Positions 1-7,228 of a stretch of DNA of 64,000 nt are shown here, piece by piece. Origin of the DNA: a virus; the IMG/VR virus record IMGVR_UViG_3300019776_000324, positions 188,001 through 252,000 of that record. The stretch is one strand, 5' to 3'. The number at the start of each line of letters is the position of its first letter. Position 1 is the stretch's first letter. The translations under genes were made by a program, and so were the position numbers. The notes under the pieces are model-generated. The model saw only the letters and a program-made list of their open reading frames with translations. It ran no database searches and was not told the DNA's origin.

Positions 1-45
1 AAATCAAAGGCAAAAGTCATGATAACTATTTACAGGAGATTGACA

Positions 46-399
46 ATGAACATAATTTTTGGTGACAATATAGCAGCACTTGAAGACAAGTACACAGTAT
101 TAGAGTTAGATACCTTTCGTATCGGATCAGATGGTCCAGTTAATACTGCTTATTGTGTTTTGGAACTTATTCCCCTTGAAGAAATGGCTCTAGCTGAAAG
201 TATGGTAGATTTACATCATAATCTTATGCAGGAGTACAAGAAGCGCAATTGGAACTATTGCGAGCAAGCCATGGAACAACTTATGGGCAAATGGAACGGC
301 GAACTGGATACTTTTTATCAAGAACTAGAAAAACGCATCGGCAAGCTAAAAACCCTGGAGTTAACCAACGAATGGTCTCCTATAATTGAAAAAGTCTAA
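46..399 (+). CDS. conserved phage protein of unknown function
   Basis: A 117-residue soluble protein, Asp/Glu rich, beginning MNIIFGDNIAALEDKYTVLE. An in-frame ATG exists at 19, but the start at 46 has a good AGGAGAT ribosome site at 34-40. It has no signal peptide, membrane segment or enzymatic motif that I recognise. It resembles hypothetical proteins I recall from marine T4-like phages, so its function stays open. A late promoter separates it from the curli genes downstream. Confidence 0.75.
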   Translation: MNIIFGDNIAALEDKYTVLELDTFRIGSDGPVNTAYCVLELIPLEEMALAESMVDLHHNLMQEYKKRNWNYCEQAMEQLMGKWNGELDTFYQELEKRIGKLKTLELTNEWSPIIEKV

Positions 400-439
400 A
401 AACCCTTAGTAATACCACTTAATTTCTTGCTCTAGATCC

Positions 440-447
440 TATAAATA
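440..447 (+). promoter_or_regulatory. T4-type late promoter TATAAATA before the curli cluster
   Basis: The octamer TATAAATA is an exact match to the T4 late promoter box. Transcription should start about six bases after it, leaving a short leader with the AGGAGCGA ribosome site before the ATG at 465. This places csgF, csgG and the following genes in the late class, inferred from sequence only. Confidence 0.75.
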
Positions 448-464
448 TCAATAGGAGCGAGAGT

Positions 465-917
465 ATGATAATAATAATAAGATTTACTCTGCTATGTATA
501 ATTGCGATCTCCTTACAAGCCGTCGCAGTGTCAGCAGAACTGATTCATCAGTTTAACAGCCCCGCCTTCAGCGGAATTGGCTGGTCCAGTCATGTGCTAA
601 CCATTGAGCAGATGGAAGCCGCACGGGCTCAAAAAATCAAAGACGAAAACAAGGCTGCGCAAGATAAAGCTGAGCGCGACGCTAAAAACACTAACTTGGC
701 TAAGTTTTTAGTCAATGTGGAAAGTCGTATCTATGCACAATTATCCAAGCAACTAGCAGATGCCATGTTCAGTGATGGCGGAAATAGTGGTAACATGGAC
801 TTTCAAGGTACAAATATCAATTGGGTTAAAACCGCAACTGATGTTACATTAACAATTACGGAAGCTGGCGGCGGTGTAACGCAGATAACAGTTCCGTTGG
901 CGAGCTTTGCATTCTAA
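465..917 (+). CDS. csgF: curli assembly protein CsgF-like
   Basis: A 150-residue secreted protein. Residues 1-24 form a signal peptide ending VSA. The mature N-terminus (ELIHQFNSPAFSGIGW) matches the CsgF pattern of an F-x-NP-x-F-G segment, the part that inserts into the CsgG pore in E. coli. A charged, Ala/Lys-rich helix (about 45-90) and a C-terminal beta region with ITVPLASF follow, as in CsgF. In bacteria CsgF caps the CsgG channel at the cell surface and links secretion to nucleation. Its stop overlaps the csgG start (TAATG), so the two are translationally coupled. Confidence 0.85.
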   Translation: MIIIIRFTLLCIIAISLQAVAVSAELIHQFNSPAFSGIGWSSHVLTIEQMEAARAQKIKDENKAAQDKAERDAKNTNLAKFLVNVESRIYAQLSKQLADAMFSDGGNSGNMDFQGTNINWVKTATDVTLTITEAGGGVTQITVPLASFAF

Positions 918-1699
918 TGAAACGGCTTGCTATACTCTTCTGCACACTAGCCCTCTCAGGTTGCGCTAATCTTCACATGATGGCCGCACAGGAAGAACCT
1001 GTGGTCGTTCAACCCAAAGAAAATTTAATGGCCAAACTACCTACACTAGAAGGCCCACCAATGACTGTAGCAGTGTATGGGTTCAAAGACCTAACTGGAC
1101 AAATGAAACCCAACGACAAACTAGCAGTATTCAGTAAGGCTGTTACGCAAGGTGCAGAAGTATTTTTAATTAAGAGTCTACAAGATTCTAGAGGATGGTT
1201 TAGAGTTGTTGAGCGTGTTGGACTTGACAACCTAATTAAAGAGCGTCAACTTATACGCAATCAGCGTGAAGTGTACGAAGGTAAAGATGCCAAAGCATTA
1301 AAGCCACTAACTGTGGCAGGTGTCTTGATTGAGGGCGGAGTTATTGGCTATGACAGCAATATACGCTCAGGTGGTAACGGTGCCAGATTTTTAGGCATCG
1401 GAGGCAGTCAACAATACAGAGTAGATGAAGTTACAGTTAGTCTTAGACTAATCAGTATTGCATCCGGCGAAGTATTGTTAACCAACGCTGTAAGTAAAAC
1501 CATTTACTCTACAGCACATGATGTAGGTGTACTAAAGTTTGTAGATAATGCAACCAAAGCATTGGAAATTGAAACTGGCACCGCATTAAATGAGCCCACG
1601 ACTTATGCAGTTCGTGTGGCCATTGAGCAGTCAGTTTACGAAATGATAGTAGACGGACAACGAAAGGGTCTTTGGAATTTTGTCCAAAGCAAAAACTAA
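917..1699 (+). CDS. csgG: curli secretion channel CsgG-like lipoprotein
   Basis: A 260-residue CsgG-family outer-membrane lipoprotein, close to the E. coli length. The lipobox LSGC places the lipidated Cys at residue 16. Family hallmarks run in order: VAVYGFKDLTGQ, RGWFRVVERVGLDNLIKERQ, GGVIGYDSNIRSGGNGARFL, the QYRVDEVTVSLR strand, and the C-terminal NEP...AVRVAIEQ...DGQ...LW helix. CsgG forms a nonameric diffusion pore exporting curlin subunits. Coupled to csgF upstream and followed one base later by the curlin-repeat gene. CsgE and CsgC are not seen. The family match is very clear; the role during infection is unknown. Confidence 0.93.
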   Translation: MKRLAILFCTLALSGCANLHMMAAQEEPVVVQPKENLMAKLPTLEGPPMTVAVYGFKDLTGQMKPNDKLAVFSKAVTQGAEVFLIKSLQDSRGWFRVVERVGLDNLIKERQLIRNQREVYEGKDAKALKPLTVAGVLIEGGVIGYDSNIRSGGNGARFLGIGGSQQYRVDEVTVSLRLISIASGEVLLTNAVSKTIYSTAHDVGVLKFVDNATKALEIETGTALNEPTTYAVRVAIEQSVYEMIVDGQRKGLWNFVQSKN

Positions 1700-1700
1700 A

Positions 1701-2321
1701 ATGAAATCAAGTATGACAAGCGTTTGTAAGTTGCTGAGTAAATTACTTACTGTAGTAGGAATCGTAGCCATGGGTAGTGCGATGGCCAATGAAGTTTATG
1801 TCGAGCAAGTAGGCAGTGGATCTACAATTAACATATTACAAGAAGGTTCTGATAATAGAATTGGCACAAGTTTATCGCCAGCCTATATTGGGTCTGGATC
1901 TAATACAGTTAATATTGATCAAATTGGTGCCAACAATACCTTAGACATGGTGGTTAATGGATCATCAACAGATGTTACAGTATCAACCACTGGTAGTAAT
2001 AACACTCAAGAGATTCAGTGCGGTACGACTGGGTCATCTGGTTGCGGTGGTAGTGTAATTACTCAAACCATTACAGGAGATAACAATACTGTACGACAAC
2101 TGCTAGGTGCTGGTGCCAATCATACCAGTAATATTGCAGTAACAGGTGATACCAATACTGTTACTCATACTAGTACTGCCACAGGCACAACCTCGGCAGA
2201 TATTACTGTAACAGGAAACACTAATACAGTAGCAGTTACTCAATCAGGAATGTTGAATCATAGTGTCACGGTTAATAGTAGCGGTAACCTTAATAACATT
2301 AGCATTATTCAGCGAGACTAG
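1701..2321 (+). CDS. curlin-repeat secreted protein (CsgA/CsgB-like)
   Basis: A 206-residue predicted amyloid subunit. A signal peptide (about residues 1-29, ending GSAMA) precedes imperfect repeats of the form V-x-I-x-Q-x-G-x-x-N, for example INILQEGSDN, VNIDQIGANN, VTQSGMLN and the terminal ISIIQRD. The Gln/Asn/Gly/Thr richness fits a curlin beta-solenoid. It has one Cys-containing loop (CGTTGSSGCGG), unusual for curlins. A TTG at 1680 is in frame but lies inside csgG, so the ATG at 1701 is preferred. Its last 59 bases overlap the next gene in another frame. Likely the substrate of the CsgG/F pore. Confidence 0.8.
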   Translation: MKSSMTSVCKLLSKLLTVVGIVAMGSAMANEVYVEQVGSGSTINILQEGSDNRIGTSLSPAYIGSGSNTVNIDQIGANNTLDMVVNGSSTDVTVSTTGSNNTQEIQCGTTGSSGCGGSVITQTITGDNNTVRQLLGAGANHTSNIAVTGDTNTVTHTSTATGTTSADITVTGNTNTVAVTQSGMLNHSVTVNSSGNLNNISIIQRD

Positions 2322-3348
2322 TATATCAGCGGTAGGGAAAGTTACAGAACAAACTGGCCCTACCGAGATAGTTAGAAACAAAAAGTCCTCGCCGAGTGCG
2401 GTTAATGCGCCAGTCGAAATGAACGACACTATCATTACGGCCAAGGCAAAGGCAAAATTAACATTTGAAGATAACACCACAATAAACATTACAGAACAAA
2501 GTAAAGTATTGATTGATGACTTTGTTTATGATCCAAAGAACAAAGATGCTGGCAAACTGTCAATGAAGATGGTACAAGGTACAGCTCGATATGCGTCAGG
2601 ACAGATTGCTAAAAACAATCCTCAGGCAGTAAACATACAAACACCCACAGCTACAGTAGCAGTGCGTGGCACAGATTTCTCAATGACAGTAGATGAACTA
2701 GGTCGTAGTCTTGTTATGTTGTTACCAAGTTGCGATAAGAAAGGTTGTGTTACTGGAGCAATTAGTGTGAGTAATGAAGCTGGTACAGTATTTCTTGATG
2801 TGGCATTTCAGGCCACATTAGTTACTAGTATTTCAGTACCGCCACAGGCACCAGTAATAGTAACTATTGATACTGCTAACATTAATAACTTGTTGATTGT
2901 TAGCCCTCCTAAGGAAGTAGTTAAAGACACAAATGAAAACTCTCAGAAAACTGCACTTGATATAAACTTCTTAAACAAAGATCTACTCAAGTACAATGAA
3001 TTAGATAAAAACGAATTGGAAAAATTTAGATCCTTGGACATTAACTTTTTAGATGTAGACTTATTGGTAAACCTATTAGACCTAAGCACTGCACAACTAT
3101 CAGCCAGTCAAGAACAACTGTCTAACGAAGCTTCGTTGTTACCAAAGTATTCGCCAGCTTCTGGAATAACTTACTATTTTAGTGATGACGAAAGTAAAGT
3201 AATTCTTCGTAAAGTTACCACACATATTGCAGAAGTTACTGTACCTGTAGACCACGATGTTGTAATTAATATCACGCAGGATGGTACAGCAGTAACACAG
3301 CAAGTCAATCGCGGTGGAACATCAGTTATCAATATCATTCAGCGTTAG
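2263..3348 (+). CDS. secreted FecR-domain protein with C-terminal curlin-like repeat
   Basis: A 361-residue protein. The GTG start gives a good signal peptide (MSRLIVAVTLITLALF..., cleavage near ISA), encoded entirely within the tail of the curlin gene. Residues about 25-165 are a FecR domain (TEQTGPTEIVRN; DTIITAKAKAKLTFEDNTTI; QTPTATVAVRGTDFSM). A linker with two DINFL repeats follows. The last 30 residues (NITQDG...QQVNRGGTSVINIIQR) read like one curlin repeat and end almost like the curlin protein. It may nucleate, anchor or co-assemble with the fibre. This is inference; the domain calls are firm. Confidence 0.85.
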   Translation: MSRLIVAVTLITLALFSETSISAVGKVTEQTGPTEIVRNKKSSPSAVNAPVEMNDTIITAKAKAKLTFEDNTTINITEQSKVLIDDFVYDPKNKDAGKLSMKMVQGTARYASGQIAKNNPQAVNIQTPTATVAVRGTDFSMTVDELGRSLVMLLPSCDKKGCVTGAISVSNEAGTVFLDVAFQATLVTSISVPPQAPVIVTIDTANINNLLIVSPPKEVVKDTNENSQKTALDINFLNKDLLKYNELDKNELEKFRSLDINFLDVDLLVNLLDLSTAQLSASQEQLSNEASLLPKYSPASGITYYFSDDESKVILRKVTTHIAEVTVPVDHDVVINITQDGTAVTQQVNRGGTSVINIIQR

Positions 3349-3444
3349 CTCCTGAGTAAGTATGCCGTTTATATTTTACGATTAATTCTTAAATAGAATG
3401 CAGGCATTATAACTAAAACAAGCCGGCTACGAAGGATTTTTAAG

Positions 3445-3470
3445 TACCCACTTTATTGTGGGTATTTTTT
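3445..3470 (+). terminator. Rho-independent terminator after the curli genes
   Basis: Perfect 7-bp stem TACCCAC / GTGGGTA with a six-base loop, followed by a run of T. It closes the csgF-csgG-curlin-FecR transcript and separates it from the cyclase gene. A GTG in frame with the cyclase lies inside the stem and is therefore not used as its start. Confidence 0.85.
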
Positions 3471-3472
3471 TC

Positions 3473-3480
3473 ATTAAATA
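3473..3480 (+). promoter_or_regulatory. late promoter variant (ATTAAATA) before the cyclase
   Basis: ATTAAATA matches the TAAATA core of the T4-type late box. It ends four bases before the ATG at 3485, so transcription would start at or next to the ATG and the mRNA would be leaderless. No Shine-Dalgarno sequence is seen. Confidence 0.5.
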
Positions 3481-3484
3481 CTCT

Positions 3485-5533
3485 ATGCTTAAAAAAATAA
3501 TAACAAGTCCTTGGACAGCATTACTAACATTGGCACTAGTAGTTGGATTGCGTGTAGCAGATCCTACTTTTGTTGAAAGCGTTCGTCTGCGCTACTTTGA
3601 CACACTAGTAACTAGTAAACCTGCAGAGGTCATTGGAGTTAGTGTTGTAAACATAGACGAGAAAGCCTTAGAAAAATATGGTCAATTCCCTTTCAGTCGC
3701 GATATCTACGCTTCCGTTATTCGAGAACTTTATCGTCGTAACGCTGGTCTGGTGGTTTTTAATATTCTTACTCCTGATCGCGATCGTATGGGTCAGGATC
3801 AATCTTATATCCAAGCACTCAGACAGTTCCCAACCATCCTACCTAGTATTGGATCTACACAAACAAGAAACCAACCAAGAAACCCAGGAACGATTATAAT
3901 TGGACCATACCAAAATCAAATAGTTACATATCCTGGAATTATTGCCAACATACCTGCTGTTGAAAATGCAGCTGCTGGAGTTGGAATTGTAAACACTTTT
4001 CCAGAAGTTGACGGAGTAGTAAGACGCATGCCGTTGGTAGTAATGAGCGATCAAAAACTTTATCCTGGTATGGCCATGGAAGTGTTGCGTGTAGCAGCAG
4101 GAGACTCGACATTCCAGGTTAAACTAAACGAGAATGGTGTAGAGAAAATGCGCATTCCAAAGTTTGGACCTATTGCTACTGATAGTTTAAGTCGTATTTG
4201 GATTGACTGGAGTTTGGTTCCGGACAAGTATAGTTTAACCAATCTGCCAGATGATTTTGAAGGTGAAATAGTTATTGTGGGTGTGTCAGCCCAAGGATTA
4301 AGTAATCCAGTAGCAACAAGCATGGGTGAAATGCTACCACAAGATTTACAAGCAGCAGTATTAGGCACAGTAATAGCAAATAAAGATCGACCTGCTATCA
4401 CTCGCCCAGATTGGGCCGATGGCGCTGAAATTATATTTGTGTTAGTGGCAGGTATTTTATTATTATTTTTATCAAGGTGGGTTTATGTTGGACTTTGTGC
4501 ATCTGTTGTTATACTCGGCGGGAGTTTACTATTTTCTAGTTGGGCTTATGGAAGTCTCGCTTGGCTTGTGGACGCAACTGTTCCGGTCGCTGGTCTTGTC
4601 ATTGTGCTTCTTCATGCTTATGGTGTTAAGTTTGTAAGTGAGTTCTTACAGAAGCAAGCGATCAAGAAACAGTTTGCTGGCTACTGCTCTAAAGAAGTTG
4701 TGGATATGTTGCAGAAGGATCCAGACTTGATCAAGCGTGGTGTGCGTAAGGATGTAAGTGTTATGTTTAGTGACCTGCGTGGCTTTACTCCTATTGGTGA
4801 ACACTACGGTGATGATGTTGCTGGACTTGGCAAGTACATGAACGGCTATATGGATGCTATTAGTCAGCCTATCATGGACAACAAAGGCATGGTTATCAAG
4901 TATGTAGGAGATGCAAGTATGCATATTCACGGTGCTCCTATTGAAGATCCTAATCACGCAAGAACAATCGTTGCTGTCGGTCTACAAATGTTAGATGCTG
5001 TAGACGAGTACACTAAGCTAATGGAAGCACAAGGCTTACCTCCTGCGGCAATGGGCTGGGGTTGTAACTCGGGCATTGGCTTTATTGGCGAAATGGGAAG
5101 CACAGATAGACACAGCTATGACATTTTAGGTGATATGGTTAGTACGGCGGCACGATTAGAAGCTCGTTGCAAAGCATATGGTGTACTATGTATTATTGGT
5201 GCTGAAACTTACAATCGTACCAAAGATGATTTCTTCTACCTGTTGTTAGATAACTTACAACCAAAAGGTAAAACTGTGGCAGACTTGATCTACACAGTAT
5301 TACGCACCAAAGGCGCAGACTACACCAAAGAACTATCAACACATAACAAGATGCATGCATTATACAAAGAGAAAAATTTTGATGCGGCCGCTATCTTATG
5401 TGGAGAATTAATTGGTAAGTTTGGCGGACAAATGGACAAGTACTATAAGATTTGGATCGAGCGTTGCGAGTTTATGAAAGAACAGAACTTACCAGAAAAC
5501 TGGAATGGTGAATTTGTAGCGCACGAAAAATAA
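3485..5533 (+). CDS. CHASE2-domain membrane adenylate/guanylate cyclase
   Basis: A 682-residue class III nucleotide cyclase. It has an N-terminal membrane helix, an extracytoplasmic CHASE2 sensor (about 30-300, with VVNIDEKALEKYGQFPFSRD), three membrane helices (about 310-385) and a C-terminal cyclase domain. Metal-binding Asp430 (FSDLRGFT) and Asp476 (KYVGDAS) are present, as are the adenine-selecting pair Lys472 and Asp546 and transition-state Arg557. The usual transition-state Asn is Ser553 (MVSTAAR). It probably makes cAMP, perhaps weakly. The start at 3485 avoids a terminator overlap. CHASE2 cyclases and FecR proteins are often neighbours in bacteria, so it may sense the curli/FecR product. 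Confidence 0.9.
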   Translation: MLKKIITSPWTALLTLALVVGLRVADPTFVESVRLRYFDTLVTSKPAEVIGVSVVNIDEKALEKYGQFPFSRDIYASVIRELYRRNAGLVVFNILTPDRDRMGQDQSYIQALRQFPTILPSIGSTQTRNQPRNPGTIIIGPYQNQIVTYPGIIANIPAVENAAAGVGIVNTFPEVDGVVRRMPLVVMSDQKLYPGMAMEVLRVAAGDSTFQVKLNENGVEKMRIPKFGPIATDSLSRIWIDWSLVPDKYSLTNLPDDFEGEIVIVGVSAQGLSNPVATSMGEMLPQDLQAAVLGTVIANKDRPAITRPDWADGAEIIFVLVAGILLLFLSRWVYVGLCASVVILGGSLLFSSWAYGSLAWLVDATVPVAGLVIVLLHAYGVKFVSEFLQKQAIKKQFAGYCSKEVVDMLQKDPDLIKRGVRKDVSVMFSDLRGFTPIGEHYGDDVAGLGKYMNGYMDAISQPIMDNKGMVIKYVGDASMHIHGAPIEDPNHARTIVAVGLQMLDAVDEYTKLMEAQGLPPAAMGWGCNSGIGFIGEMGSTDRHSYDILGDMVSTAARLEARCKAYGVLCIIGAETYNRTKDDFFYLLLDNLQPKGKTVADLIYTVLRTKGADYTKELSTHNKMHALYKEKNFDAAAILCGELIGKFGGQMDKYYKIWIERCEFMKEQNLPENWNGEFVAHEK

Positions 5534-5534
5534 T

Positions 5535-5948
5535 CTAATTTACAGGCACACGAAGATGCACAGCTATGGCGCTGGCACCACCTGCATTAACTTGTGGAAT
5601 AGCGATAGCACATAGATAACTGTAACAAACTTCAGGAAATGCCATGGGTGCAATCTTGTAGGAATTATATCCTGTTACTAGTCCAGCACCAATGCCTATG
5701 TCCCAAGGCCCGTCCTTATATAAAGCATAACGAGCATAACCATAGGTGCTGCCACGATACTCGCTATTGCGATACCAACCACCAGCAACTGACCAACTGT
5801 CTGTAATAGTTTGTTCAAGGCCTGCTCCGTAATTAAATCCATTGAACCCAGGGCGGTCATGCACACTGGCTCCGTTGACTTGGATATATGTTTCTGCTAA
5901 TGATAGATTGCATACTGCTATTAACAGCATAGCTACAAGTGTTTTCAC
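5535..5948 (-). CDS. small outer-membrane beta-barrel-type protein
   Basis: 137 residues. A signal peptide (MKTLVAMLLIAVCNLSLA) is followed by alternating aromatic/glycine strands: YIQVNGASVHDRPGFNGFNYG, SVAGGWYRNSEYRGS, GYARYALYKDG, IGIGAGLVTGYN. This suits an eight-strand outer-membrane barrel. The Ser-x-His near the N-terminus recalls small phage-encoded outer-membrane proteins and lipid A enzymes of the PagL/PagP type, but no catalytic set can be assigned. It ends one base from the cyclase gene on the other strand and is the last gene of a minus-strand cluster. Confidence 0.6.
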   Translation of the reverse strand: MKTLVAMLLIAVCNLSLAETYIQVNGASVHDRPGFNGFNYGAGLEQTITDSWSVAGGWYRNSEYRGSTYGYARYALYKDGPWDIGIGAGLVTGYNSYKIAPMAFPEVCYSYLCAIAIPQVNAGGASAIAVHLRVPVN

Positions 5949-5956
5949 ACTTTTAC

Positions 5957-6253
5957 TTATTTGTCTTTTTTAACGACTTCGTTAATTTGTGATTCAGCTT
6001 CTACACGCTCGTGCTCGATGGTCTTGCCGCGTAGGTGTAATACTGTGTTTACTTTTTGATTTAAACGAATTAAATCATTATCCAGCATGCGGATACGATC
6101 AATAAGAGCAATAAGAACTGTATTGGCGTCATTGATAACTGGCTTAACTTCTGTAGTAGCCCAAATCCAAACATATTTAATAATCATCCCCATTCCGACG
6201 GCCATAACAATTGGAAAGCCGTATTTGTTTACTAAGTTTACTATTTCGCCCAT
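5957..6253 (-). CDS. small membrane protein with coiled-coil tail
   Basis: 98 residues from the ATG at 6253 (a GAAG-rich leader precedes it). It begins MGEIVNLVNKYGFPIVMAVG with one or two membrane helices, then a charged helical tail (DNDLIRLNQKVNTVLHL). The organisation and the short GFPI motif match the product at 6883-7164, so the two are probably paralogues. Phage holin or spanin accessory proteins can look like this, but no specific function can be assigned. Confidence 0.7.
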   Translation of the reverse strand: MGEIVNLVNKYGFPIVMAVGMGMIIKYVWIWATTEVKPVINDANTVLIALIDRIRMLDNDLIRLNQKVNTVLHLRGKTIEHERVEAESQINEVVKKDK

Positions 6254-6254
6254 T

Positions 6255-6449
6255 TTATTTCTTCCACGGTGATGATGCACCGCCCTTTTCTAGTCTATCT
6301 ATTTTTTTCTGTAAGTCTTTATTAAGTTTGACCCATTGCTTGCCATTTTCAATTGCTTCGTTTAGTGTTAACAAAGCATACATGCTTATAATAATAGCAA
6401 TGCCACCCATGATAAAGCCAATAAACGCATAAGTTACTTCTAACATCAT
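6255..6449 (-). CDS. small membrane protein
   Basis: 64 residues starting at tandem ATGs (6449 or 6446). One N-terminal membrane helix (FIGFIMGGIAIIISMYAL) is followed by a Lys-rich amphipathic helix (KQWVKLNKDLQKKIDRLEKG). Its start overlaps the stop of the 38-residue gene upstream, and its stop lies one base before the next start. Function unknown. Confidence 0.65.
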   Translation of the reverse strand: MMLEVTYAFIGFIMGGIAIIISMYALLTLNEAIENGKQWVKLNKDLQKKIDRLEKGGASSPWKK

Positions 6450-6562
6450 GCTAACAACCCTACAATAACTCCAGCAACAAACGCTATCAGCGCAAACTTG
6501 GCCAAATCCCAATCGGTCCAAATTTGTTTAATGGGTAATGCATAAGGATCATACTTTTTCAT
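6446..6562 (-). CDS. 38-residue single-pass membrane peptide
   Basis: Very short gene: an N-terminal MKKYDPYALPIKQIWTDWD, then one membrane helix FALIAFVAGVIVGLLA. Its ATG at 6562 lies inside the preceding gene and its TGA overlaps the following ATG, so it fits the coupled array. Support comes from open frame, overlap spacing and a clear membrane helix. Function unknown. Confidence 0.6.
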   Translation of the reverse strand: MKKYDPYALPIKQIWTDWDLAKFALIAFVAGVIVGLLA

Positions 6563-6743
6563 TGTTATCACCATCTTTTAAAAATTTCACTAAAGGATCT
6601 ACCTTAACCAACACACAACGACCATTGACATTTTTAACTTGAAAATAATCGCCGCTCTTCCAATCTAGTTTGTCTGTATCAAGCTCGGCGTCTAATACAA
6701 TCCTATTAGGTTCTAGGTCCCAGGTATAATCGTAGTACAGCAT
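6549..6743 (-). CDS. conserved small phage protein
   Basis: 64 residues, soluble, beta-rich, beginning MLYYDYTWDLEPNRIVLDAE. It resembles a small protein I recall from several T4-like phages. Its start overlaps the previous stop (TAATG). No known motif; function unknown. Confidence 0.7.
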   Translation of the reverse strand: MLYYDYTWDLEPNRIVLDAELDTDKLDWKSGDYFQVKNVNGRCVLVKVDPLVKFLKDGDNNEKV

Positions 6744-6883
6744 TATTCGGCCTTGTTTAAATCACTTAGTCGATCAGCACAAGCACGAATGTTTTTGCTT
6801 AATTCACCGAATCCAATTCTTTGTTCTACTTGGTGAGCAATACTGTGTAATTGCATAACTAGATATTCAATATCAAAGTCCAT
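6743..6883 (-). CDS. 46-residue helical phage protein
   Basis: Short gene encoding MDFDIEYLVMQLHSIAHQV followed by a helical segment ending LSDLNKAE. The start overlaps the preceding stop (TAATG at 6881-6885) and its own stop overlaps the next start. This double coupling supports a real gene. Function unknown. Confidence 0.6.
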   Translation of the reverse strand: MDFDIEYLVMQLHSIAHQVEQRIGFGELSKNIRACADRLSDLNKAE

Positions 6884-7164
6884 TAGTCTCTCCGTGCATC
6901 ATTCTTGCCGTCGGCACGAGCAATACGATCTGTGTCGGGCTTTAAGCCTAGTGCGTTACTGACAATAGTGTCAATACGGATAACATCGTGATTCATTGTT
7001 TTAACACGATTATCTAAGGCTGTAATAATGCCAGCCATGCCTTTAATAGCTGACAGAACTCCAGCTAGTAATAGTTTAATTGTGAGATATACAAAGTAAC
7101 CACCAGCAAGTGCAGTGGCAATTGGAAAACCTAGATCCCCAATGATTTTGAAGATTTCATTCAT
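6883..7164 (-). CDS. small membrane protein, paralogue of the 5957-6253 product
   Basis: 93 residues, MNEIFKIIGDLGFPIATALAGG, with two hydrophobic segments (about 12-45), then a helical tail with NRVKTMNHDVIRIDTIV. The tail pattern matches DRIRMLDNDLIRLNQKV of the 5957-6253 product. A strong AGGAGC ribosome site precedes the ATG. First of the coupled series of small genes. Function unknown. Confidence 0.7.
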   Translation of the reverse strand: MNEIFKIIGDLGFPIATALAGGYFVYLTIKLLLAGVLSAIKGMAGIITALDNRVKTMNHDVIRIDTIVSNALGLKPDTDRIARADGKNDARRD

Positions 7165-7202
7165 ACTCAGCTCCTTTTGTTAGAGTCTTTTTATTATGTG
7201 AG

Positions 7203-7210
7203 TATTTATT
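7203..7210 (-). promoter_or_regulatory. late promoter variant (AATAAATA) on the minus strand
   Basis: AATAAATA reads towards the small membrane-protein array and leaves a leader of about 35 bases with an AGGAGC site before the ATG at 7164. Core TAAATA matches the other late boxes in the window. Confidence 0.45.
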
Positions 7211-7228
7211 TTAGTTTTAAATTATTCG

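Noticed and set aside
1009-1230. Minus-strand frame inside csgG
   Set aside because: A shadow of the csgG reading frame with no signals of its own.
3458-3487. GTG start for the cyclase at 3458
   Set aside because: It lies inside the terminator stem; the ATG at 3485 next to a late box is better.
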